The notes below the pieces were generated by a model. That model saw only the letters and a list, made by a program, of their open reading frames with translations, was not told where the DNA came from and searched no databases. Shown in pieces: positions 8,262 to 16,100 of a DNA stretch of 64,000 nucleotides. How positions within the stretch are numbered: the stretch's first letter is position 1; every line of letters starts with the position of its first letter. Source of the stretch: Sunxiuqinia indica. GTDB lineage: Bacteria > Bacteroidota > Bacteroidia > Bacteroidales > Prolixibacteraceae. The DNA is taken from positions 1 through 64,000 of the forward strand of contig NZ_WVEM01000012.1 of the NCBI RefSeq assembly GCF_009847015.1. Direction: 5' to 3'. A program made the position numbers and the translations under genes.

Positions 8262-8828
8262 ATGATCATTGTTTCCAACGAACCCGAAAAAACAAAAGTA
8301 GCCTCACCCATCACGCTCGACGAAGCAAAGGCGCAGCTACAAATTGAAGACTTCGACAACGACGACGATTACATCACAGGATTAATTGACGTAGCCACCG
8401 AGTTGGTCGAAGATGACTGTAATGCCGACATGTTGGAAACCACCAACGCACTCGAAGTAAAGCTCAACTGCGGTTTCCAAACCCTTTGGCGCATCATGCA
8501 AGCCCCGTTTTTAAGCTTAACAAGCGTTGAGGTTTACGACGGCACCAACTGGACCACTGTAGAAGCATCAACATACGAAGCCGAAAAAGCCTTCCATTAT
8601 TTCGAAGTTGAGTTTTCGAGCACCCCCGCAGGCAACATCGAGAAAGTACGCTTTACATTTAAAACAGGCTACACCACCGCAAAACTACCCAAGCGCCTAA
8701 AACAAGCAGTATTAGTAAAAAGTGCCGACATGTACGACACCGAGCGTCAAAGCTACAACCTGAACAACCTCGCCGAAAACAAAACCTACGAGCGACTAAT
8801 TGCCAAGCACCGCCGCCGCAATTGGTAA
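8262..8828 (+). CDS. Head-tail connector protein (gp6-like)
   Basis: A 188-residue protein beginning, after a few residues, with ITLDEAKAQLQIEDFDNDDDYITGLI split over its first helices. That opening is the hallmark of the phage head-tail connector family (Phage_connect_1, phiE125 gp8-like). The C-terminal part contains FKTGYTTAKLPKRLKQAVL, also typical. It forms the ring below the portal that seals the head and accepts the tail. It is the first gene after the capsid terminator and starts the run of connector and tail-completion genes. Confidence 0.88.
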   Translation: MIIVSNEPEKTKVASPITLDEAKAQLQIEDFDNDDDYITGLIDVATELVEDDCNADMLETTNALEVKLNCGFQTLWRIMQAPFLSLTSVEVYDGTNWTTVEASTYEAEKAFHYFEVEFSSTPAGNIEKVRFTFKTGYTTAKLPKRLKQAVLVKSADMYDTERQSYNLNNLAENKTYERLIAKHRRRNW

Positions 8829-8848
8829 ACCTTTAACACGCAAGCACC

Positions 8849-9190
8849 ATGCTACCCGGAAACCAAAGAGACAGGATCGAAATACTCAACGAAGTAGAAG
8901 CAGCAAAAGACAGCTATAGCGGGCGCAATAAAAGCTACACCCATGCCTTTTACGACCGCGCCAATATATCGTGGGCCAGTGGTGGCGAGGCCATGATCGG
9001 GCGTATGGGAACCGAGAACCGCACCTTTAAAGCAAAAGTACGTTTCCGCATTGGCCGGTTCAACGAGCGCCAGGTAATCGCATGGCGCAGCGAGTACTAC
9101 AACATTCGCAGCATCGACCCCGACCGCCGCCGAAATTACATGATCCTGACCATTGACCGCATACCCACCGGAACAATAGACATTGTATAA
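8849..9190 (+). CDS. Head closure / head-tail joining protein (SPP1 gp16-like)
   Basis: A 113-residue protein of the head-tail adaptor family. It starts with LPGNQRDRIEIL, has a central beta-rich segment and the R-rich IRSIDPDRRRNYMILTIDR near the end; RsI.p..r...l.l is the usual family ending. It plugs the connector after packaging. It lies between the connector and the HK97 gp10-like protein, the standard order. Size is normal. Confidence 0.85.
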   Translation: MLPGNQRDRIEILNEVEAAKDSYSGRNKSYTHAFYDRANISWASGGEAMIGRMGTENRTFKAKVRFRIGRFNERQVIAWRSEYYNIRSIDPDRRRNYMILTIDRIPTGTIDIV

Positions 9191-9192
9191 CC

Positions 9193-9672
9193 ATGAGCAG
9201 CAAAGTAGAACTATTCGGAGTAAAAGAACTAAACGATTTTTTCGGTAAGATGAAGCGCGCCGAACAACGCCGGTTAATACTCGCCAGCTTCCGCATAGGT
9301 GCCAAGCCACTCATCACAACAGCCAGGCAATTGCTACGCTCGCGCATGCAAACCAGGTCAACCACGCGCAACCTCGAAAAATCAATCGGGTTTGTAGCAG
9401 GTCGCAGCCGTGGCAAGTCCGTATTTATCACCGCCAAAGTTGGCGCCCGCAAGTTCGGAAACTACCGCGGGTTTCACGGTCACCTGTACGACGCCGGAAC
9501 CACCGAGCGCCAAACCACTGCCGGGCATTCCCGCGGCCGCATGCCCGCATCAAAGTTCTTTACCGACGCCATCAACCAAACCGAACAACAACTCGTCGGG
9601 CAAAGCCAGGACCACATGCTCAAAGCACTCGACAAGCTCATACAACGCAATCTTAAAAAAATAAACAAATAG
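9193..9672 (+). CDS. HK97 gp10-like tail completion protein
   Basis: A 159-residue basic protein. It opens with a segment on the joining of monomers (GVKELNDFFGKMKRAEQRR), has a region of TRNLEKSIGF, and then the conserved HGHLYDAGTTERQT stretch ahead of MPASKFFTDAI. These match the HK97 gp10 family, which helps attach the tail to the head. The start codon lies two bases after the preceding stop, so the two are translated in series. Confidence 0.85.
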   Translation: MSSKVELFGVKELNDFFGKMKRAEQRRLILASFRIGAKPLITTARQLLRSRMQTRSTTRNLEKSIGFVAGRSRGKSVFITAKVGARKFGNYRGFHGHLYDAGTTERQTTAGHSRGRMPASKFFTDAINQTEQQLVGQSQDHMLKALDKLIQRNLKKINK

Positions 9673-9680
9673 TAATCAAC

Positions 9681-10073
9681 ATGATTGGAAAAGCAATAAC
9701 ACAAATTATCACCGAAGACGCAGCCATTCAGGCCATCATTAACGGACGGTTATTTCCGGTATCAGACTACGACCAAGGCGCCCCCGCGATATATTACATT
9801 GTACAGGTTACCCCCGACTATGTAAAGAACGGGCCAACCATGCAAGACTGGCGCTTTACGCTGTTAACCATGTGCAAACATTACGATGAAAGCTGGCAAC
9901 TGGCCTCAAAACTATTGCAGGCATTTAACAAAGCGAACCGAAAAACAAAAGCAAGCATCAAGTTAAACGAAATACACTGTACAAACATAACCGACGACTA
10001 CGAATTCAACATCAACACCTTTGGTCAGAAGCTTGAATTCACCGTCAACACGGCAAACATTAAAATAACATAG
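9681..10073 (+). CDS. Tail completion protein, DUF3168 family
   Basis: A 130-residue protein with the DUF3168 pattern: an N-terminal ITQIITEDAAIQAII helix, the segment APAIYYIVQV, and a later YDESWQLASKLLQAF helix. In siphoviruses this family lies just before the tail-tube gene and acts as the tail terminator that stops tube growth. Gene order here matches exactly. Length is normal. Confidence 0.85.
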   Translation: MIGKAITQIITEDAAIQAIINGRLFPVSDYDQGAPAIYYIVQVTPDYVKNGPTMQDWRFTLLTMCKHYDESWQLASKLLQAFNKANRKTKASIKLNEIHCTNITDDYEFNINTFGQKLEFTVNTANIKIT

Positions 10074-10099
10074 AGTCAAAACCTTAAAAAGACAATACC

Positions 10100-10585
10100 A
10101 TGAGTAACCGAAAAATTCAAAGAGGCTCCGATTTAATGGCCTTCCTGCGTGATGGAATCGAAGGCGCGTACACCTATCGGGCCATCGCAGGGCAAACGGG
10201 CGTAAGCTTCGACCCACAAGTAGCCGACTACCTCGAAAGTCAGGCAAAGAACCTTAACGGCTGGACCAAACGATTCCCCAGCGGGAAAGACTGGACCGCC
10301 TCTGTAGAAATGGACGTCACCGACGAGCTCGATGTTGATGCAAACGAAGTAGACTACAACGAACTGGCCGACGCCAGCCAGGCCGGAACATTGCTCGATT
10401 GGGTATTCGCCTGGGTAACCGAGGGAGCAACCCCCGAAGACGCCGTAGTAATTGACACCACCCGACGCATGTGGTACGGGCAAGGCTTTGTCAACCTGCC
10501 ATTAAGCGGCCCTGCCCGCGACAAGGTAACCACCACGGCAACGATCACCCCATCACTCGCCTTAACAGCAATTGATCCAGCATAG
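10100..10585 (+). CDS. Major tail tube protein
   Basis: A 161-residue protein with the profile of TP901-1-type tail tube proteins: a short N-terminal segment (RGSDLMAFL), then SASVEMDV-like beta strands and a final TTATITPSLALTAI strand. It polymerises into the tail tube. It sits between the tail terminator and the tail chaperone genes and is followed by a hairpin, as the capsid gene is. The family call rests on position and fold-like pattern more than on a single motif. Confidence 0.8.
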   Translation: MSNRKIQRGSDLMAFLRDGIEGAYTYRAIAGQTGVSFDPQVADYLESQAKNLNGWTKRFPSGKDWTASVEMDVTDELDVDANEVDYNELADASQAGTLLDWVFAWVTEGATPEDAVVIDTTRRMWYGQGFVNLPLSGPARDKVTTTATITPSLALTAIDPA

Positions 10586-10594
10586 TAGCAACCA

Positions 10595-10625
10595 CGAAAG
10601 GCGCATGTGTTTCATGCGCCTTTCG
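10595..10625 (+). terminator. Hairpin after the tail tube gene
   Basis: CGAAAGGCGCATG pairs with CATGCGCCTTTCG over 13 bp around a 5-base loop. There is only a weak T-run, so it may be an attenuator or an mRNA-stabilising 3' end rather than a full terminator. Confidence 0.75.
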
Positions 10626-10641
10626 TTAAACCATCACACCA

Positions 10642-11097
10642 ATGAGCACCGAAACCATAAACATACAAGGCACCGACTACAAAATTGGCTTTTCATTTCG
10701 AGCCATACGCGAGTTTGAAGAACTCACAAAACGCTCAATAACCAACGCCAACAGCACCTACGACAACCTGCTGTTTTTCTACTCCACACTAAAAGCACTG
10801 AACAAAGACTTTCAGATGAATTTAGAGCAGTTTATCGATGAAATGGACAAACGGCCCGACCTCTTAATTCAATTTCAAACCACCCAGACCGAAGCCCAGC
10901 AAGCCGAGACAGACCAGCCGGACAATAAAAAAAAAGCGACACTCCGCGAGACTTTTATGTTATGGATGCTTTCGCTATTGCTGTTGGTTTTGCCGGTATG
11001 GCTCCCGGTTATTTCTGGGATTTTTGCAGTTCTGCTGAGTTTGAAGCTATTGGTCAAGCTTATCGCGAGTCTTGGGAAAAAGCGCGGCTCCCCATGA
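10642..11097 (+). CDS. Tail assembly chaperone, unshifted product (gpG-like)
   Basis: The first ~95 residues are hydrophilic and look like a tail assembly chaperone (GFSFRAIREFEELTKRS near the start). After a run of nine A residues the reading frame continues for about 54 residues as a very hydrophobic tail ending GKKRGSP. That tail is encoded over the start of the second chaperone domain in another frame and is probably by chance open rather than functional. The gene lies just before the tape measure gene, where gpG/gpGT-type chaperones are found. The chaperone coats the tape measure during tail assembly. Confidence 0.7.
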   Translation: MSTETINIQGTDYKIGFSFRAIREFEELTKRSITNANSTYDNLLFFYSTLKALNKDFQMNLEQFIDEMDKRPDLLIQFQTTQTEAQQAETDQPDNKKKATLRETFMLWMLSLLLLVLPVWLPVISGIFAVLLSLKLLVKLIASLGKKRGSP

Positions 11098-11231
11098 TCG
11101 CCATGGGGCACGATTACCCACTCCCATGGGATAAGGAAACCCGCAAAAAGCCAAAATTCAACGCCAAACAACGGGTATCGCTGGCCGCCCAGGTAACCGA
11201 CATTATGAACCGAAAGAAAAAAACAGCATAA
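10642..11231 (+). CDS. Tail assembly chaperone fusion made by -1 frameshift (gpGT-like)
   Basis: A slip of one base back on A9 (10927-10935) leads from DNKKK into SDTPRDFYVMDAFAI and on to the C-terminal domain with YFWDFCSSAEFEAIGQAYRE. That looks like the T domain of tail chaperones. The -1 frame has a stop (TAA 10926-10928) just before the A-run, so the second domain is reached only by shifting there or by internal start at 10962. A programmed -1 frameshift between G and T domains is well known in lambda and many siphoviruses. The shift here is inferred from sequence, not measured. Confidence 0.75.
10927..10936 (+). promoter_or_regulatory. Slippery sequence for -1 frameshifting
   Basis: Nine A residues followed by G give tandem AAA codons in frame 0, ending with an A AAA AAG heptamer, one of the most efficient bacterial slippery sites. 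It separates the gpG-like and gpT-like parts of the tail chaperone. No strong downstream hairpin was identified. Confidence 0.75.
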
Positions 11232-11241
11232 GCAAACAAAA

Positions 11242-13104
11242 ATGGCAGGCAATAAAGAAACATCAATAGGCATTAAGCTCGTTGCCGATCTTCGCAACTA
11301 CCAGCAAAGTTTAGGAAAAGCACAATCAACCTCGAAAACCTTTGCAAAAAATGTAACCGCTAACTTTAGTTCGGTAAAATCATCATTCACGAGATTATTG
11401 TCCGGCGATCTTACGGCAATGCCTGACTTATTTAAGTCGGCCACAAAATCAATTGCAGGAACCACCAAAGGATTAGGATTTTTAAAGACCGCATTAATCT
11501 CTACCGGTATTGGAGCTATTGTCATTGCCGTAGGAGCATTGGCCGCCGCGTTCACATCAACCGAAGAAGGAGCCGCAAAGTTGCGAAAAATCACAATGCC
11601 GCTTGGTGTTTTGCTCGGAAACCTAACCGACATTGCCGCCGACTTGGGCGAGAAAATAATCTGGTCATTCGAACACCCCAAAGAAGCAGTACAAGGACTT
11701 TGGGAGTTTATAAAAAGCAACTTTGTAACCCGAATAAAAGCACTACCCGAATTAGTACAAGCAGCGTTCAGGGTGATTAAAAGTGTGTTTAACGACGACT
11801 CTACAACCGAAGCACTTAAGGAAATGGGCTTAGCCTTTACCCACCTCACCACCGGGCTCGACGATAAAAAGCTAAAAACAGTAACCGAATGGGGAAAGCA
11901 AAACAACAAGGAAATGGCGAAGGCGGCGGCGCTGTCTGATAAAATACTTGAAACAGACCAAAAAGAGCGCAAGCAAAAAATTGAAAAAGCAAAACTGGAA
12001 GCACAAATAGCCGAACTAAGATTAAAGTCAAGGAAAGAACAATACACCGATCAGGAAGCCGCTATTAAATATTTGAATCAAGCCAACATTTTGCAAGACA
12101 AATTATTGCAAACCGACTTAGATATCGCACAAGCCCGTTTGGAAATTCAAAAAGAAAAGAACTCCTACTCCCGGTCAAACGCCGAAAACTTAAACGCCGA
12201 AGCCGAACTCGAAGCACAGGTTTACCAGATTCAGGCAGCCCGACAAAATGCAGCCCGACAAATTCAGCGTGAATTAAACACACTCACAAAAAGTTACAAC
12301 GCCGGATTAGAGAAAACATTAAACACACAAAAAGCGATAAACGCGCAAATTGATGCCGACACCGAAAGCGAATTTACGGTAACCGGTAAATCAGATATCG
12401 ACATTGAAAAAATTGTTGGTCCGCTTGGAGCAATGCAGGAGCGTATGAGCCAATTACGAGAGCAACAATCGCAAGCCCTGAGCCCGGAGATATGGACCGA
12501 ATATCAATCGCAAATCGAAGCAACGCAAAAAATGATTGACGAGTTTACGGGCGCTGTGGTCAACACCTCATCAGCCGCCGAAAACGTAGGCATCATGTCG
12601 CAATCATTCGGACAACTAGGCTCAGCCATAGGAGGCGCCGCCGGTCATTTCGCCAACATGGCCAGCACTATATTGGGGATGATACCGCAATTAATAACAC
12701 AACTGGCAGCATTAACAGCCACCGAGGTAGCAGGCTCACAAGCCAAAACCGCCGCCGCCGGATCAGCCGCAATCGCAAAGGGAACCGAGCAATCGCAAAG
12801 CGTGCCATTCCCATTTAACCTCATTGCATTGGCCGCCACCGTCGGGTCAATTATTGCAGCCTTAGCCACCAAGCCCCCCGCACTGGCTAGTGGGGGTATA
12901 GCCTATGGCGACACCATTGCCCGCGTGGGTGAATACTCCAACGCCCGCGCCAACCCCGAAGTAATCGCCCCGCTCGACAAGTTAAAAAGCATGCTACCAA
13001 GCAACAGTGGCGGCACCACCTTCCAGGTAAACAACACCTTCGACGGAGAAAAAATAATAACCACCATTCGCAAACTCGAACGCCGCGAACGACAACGAAC
13101 ATAG
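11242..13104 (+). CDS. Tail tape measure protein
   Basis: A 620-residue protein with a basic N-terminus and a hydrophobic helical stretch (about 85-115, ALISTGIGAIVIAVGALAAA). A long charged coiled coil runs from about 230 to 360, with alanine/glycine-rich helices near 450-540 and the usual LASGGIAYGDTIARVGE close to the end. It sets tail length and is ejected during infection. At the usual ~0.15 nm per residue, 620 residues suggest a tail of about 90 nm, which is inference. It lies directly after the chaperone pair. Confidence 0.92.
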   Translation: MAGNKETSIGIKLVADLRNYQQSLGKAQSTSKTFAKNVTANFSSVKSSFTRLLSGDLTAMPDLFKSATKSIAGTTKGLGFLKTALISTGIGAIVIAVGALAAAFTSTEEGAAKLRKITMPLGVLLGNLTDIAADLGEKIIWSFEHPKEAVQGLWEFIKSNFVTRIKALPELVQAAFRVIKSVFNDDSTTEALKEMGLAFTHLTTGLDDKKLKTVTEWGKQNNKEMAKAAALSDKILETDQKERKQKIEKAKLEAQIAELRLKSRKEQYTDQEAAIKYLNQANILQDKLLQTDLDIAQARLEIQKEKNSYSRSNAENLNAEAELEAQVYQIQAARQNAARQIQRELNTLTKSYNAGLEKTLNTQKAINAQIDADTESEFTVTGKSDIDIEKIVGPLGAMQERMSQLREQQSQALSPEIWTEYQSQIEATQKMIDEFTGAVVNTSSAAENVGIMSQSFGQLGSAIGGAAGHFANMASTILGMIPQLITQLAALTATEVAGSQAKTAAAGSAAIAKGTEQSQSVPFPFNLIALAATVGSIIAALATKPPALASGGIAYGDTIARVGEYSNARANPEVIAPLDKLKSMLPSNSGGTTFQVNNTFDGEKIITTIRKLERRERQRT

Positions 13105-13128
13105 ATATATTAAAACAAACCAATAAGT

Positions 13129-16100
13129 ATGGCACTCGGACACCGGCTCACCATTGAAGGCGACAACATATATGGCAACACCACAACCGTTAAAGTATGG
13201 CTCGAAGGCTATGCCGGACCCGTTGAGGAACGCTCGGGCACCAAAAAAATGCTCACCGTCAAGTGGGGCAGCAAGAGCAAACAAGAGCTGCCAAACATTT
13301 ACGGCGCCGAGGCTACCGTCGAATTCTATGCCGAAAACGATTATGAATTTCTCGACCTGTATACTGCCAATGCCCGCGACGTATATGTCGAAATATTTAA
13401 GAACGACACCGATGTCTTGTTCAAAGGCTTCATTGAGCCCGACAAATGGAGCGAGCCACTAATTTCGCCCCGTTACCCCGTAAGCCTTACCGCCTTCGAT
13501 GGCTTGGGACTGTTAAAAGACGAAGACTTTACCGACGACCTGAACGAACCCTATTCAGGCGAGAGCACCCCCATTGAAATACTCGCGCTCATACTCGCAA
13601 AAACAGGACTATCGTTAAACATCAACACCGCCGTAACCCTGCGCGAGAGCACCCAGGCCACCGGCGCCGACCCCTTAACGCAATACAAAAAAGAATTACT
13701 CACTTACGAAGATAAAAGCTGTTACGAAGTACTCGAACAACTGTTCAGGCCCTTCCGCATTATGCAACGCAATGGCCAGTGGTGGATCATCAGCAACGAC
13801 CAATGGAACAAAACCACCGTAAGCTACTACACCTACACCTCGGCAGGTACAGCCGCAGGCAGCGGAACGCTAAACCCACAAACCGCGCAAGAATGGTCAT
13901 TCCTTGGTATTGCCAATATGGACGTCAGTCCGGCGCTCAAACAAATGACCATCAAGCAAGACTACGGCTACAAATCGAACCTCATTGAGAACGGCAGTTT
14001 TACATCCCTCGAAAATGGTAATTTTGAAGACTGGACATTTATAGGCACCACACCGCAGCAGCGGATATACGACGATAAAGGCAACAAGTTTATCTATATA
14101 CCGGGAAAAGAAGCAGTGCCCGGCGAAAGTTGGGACACCTATTCGCATACCAAATACGGAGTAACCGACGCCATACGCGTTTATGCAACAACAGCAATAC
14201 CAACCTTATCATTATCCTATGCACTTATGGGAGCCACAGGAGCTAGTGCATTTATGTATTTCGGAATTGAACTGATTGGAGACGGAGGCACCCGCTACGT
14301 CATTAAACCAACTTACAACTACCCGTTTGACCTCGACATTTATTACGAGTGGGCCCCCGAGCCAACACTGAAATACGGCATTCCAATTGATGCATATGTA
14401 AACAGGTTTAAAAAAAGCATTTTTGACGGTGGCGGCTGGGAAACTGAAATAAAAAGGAAGGTAATAACCGCATACCCGTTTGATGAAGTTGCAGAGCATT
14501 TTAAGCAATTAGACATTAGCCTGAAAGAAGGAATACCGGAAACAGGGCAGCTCAGGTTTTATTTATACCTGGCCGACAGCTCAGCTGCCGAGGTGGCGGG
14601 TTCTTGCTTCAGGGAACTAGGCTTAAAATTTGCCGACGAAAACAACGAAGAACTACCAACCGACCGCGAGTTATTACTAACCAACAACCCTAAAAACAAC
14701 TACACGCCCGACGATCTGGAAGTTCTGAACGGCGATTTGCCCGACATACCGAACAACCTGATAATCTATCAAGGCGGATTTGTATTAACCGACGATACCC
14801 CCTCCGCCTTATGGAAGCTCGACGGAGTTGCAGGTACCTACACCTACGCCGAAATAGTAGCCCGGTTAATTGCTAGCAGCATGCGCCAACCCGTACAAAC
14901 GTACGATTGTGCCCTTCTTAAAATGCTGCCCGGCACCGACATGGTAATCTCCGACCCCGACAACAGCGACAAACTACTTGTTGAGGCGGGAATCACCTAC
15001 AACGACCGCAACCAAACCATTGAAGGCCGTTACATAGAAGTCCTGTCGGTTAATTTAGCAGCCTTCACCGTAGGCGAAAAAATCAACTACACCAAAAGCA
15101 GCAATGCAAATTCGGGAAGTGGCGGTCAAAAGGTTGTGAACACCGACGAAATGGTTGGCTTTATTACCCCCGAATTTCAGAAGGTGAACCAACCCGGGCG
15201 ACTAAACGCTGACTATTTCGAAGGCATCGAAGATTCCGTAACAGGCTTGGTAGAAATACATCCCTTAACCCGCTTAATTCACGATAATGTTACCGACCGT
15301 ATCAACCCCATTGCCACCGGCGACAACTCCATTGCTATTGGTGAGGGTACCGAGGCCGCCGCATTTCGGGAGGTCGCTATCGGTTCGTTTCCTACGCAGG
15401 TGGCAGGCACTGCCGATAGCTGGGTAGATACCGACCGCCTCGTAGTGGTTGGTGTGGGTGAGGACGATTTAAACCGAGCCGACGCGCACACGATTTTTAA
15501 AAGCGGCTACCAGGTAGCCACCAACGCCATAGCCATAGCCGACTATGTACACGGCGCCGAGCTGCCTGTAGATGGCTCCCTGCAATTTAAAGCAAGCACC
15601 GCCGAATTTCAGGGCTACCACTCGGCCGCATGGCATCACCTATGGACCGATGCCGATTTTACCCAAGCCGACATAGATAATTGGGCGAACGTGCGGTTAG
15701 ATGAAATACAAGACCCCGCGGCCGACACGCTGTTGAGCATGGGCGGAAACCTCGTTGAGTGGCGGTTTACCAACCCCATTGGCGGCATGCTCATTAACAT
15801 GACAGGCGGATGGAGCGGACATGTATTTGAAGTGTTTGACAACAGCACGGTACCCAATGGCGCCGCGGGCGACCACCTGCTGCACATGGAAACCAGCCGC
15901 ATAAACGTACTGCCCGCCCACCTCATAAACAGCGCTGGCGGCAATGCCCTGCGCGTAGAAGGCACCAGCCAGTTTACAGGCACCGTAACCGTAACAGGCA
16001 CCGTAACCCATGCCGACGCTACCCTTGATACCCAAAGTGCCACACTCGGGCAAGTCAACAACCTGATAACCGCCGCCGCCCACCCCGCCGCCTCGCTTGT

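Noticed and set aside
10940-11097. Hydrophobic tail of the unshifted chaperone as a transmembrane protein
   Set aside because: It is read over the T-like domain in another frame and disappears if the frameshift is accepted; it has no independent start and no conserved membrane-protein features.
11298-12047. Long antisense open frame (249 codons) across the tape measure gene
   Set aside because: The forward frame is a clear tape measure protein; the antisense product is a low-complexity serine/phenylalanine-rich shadow with no family features.
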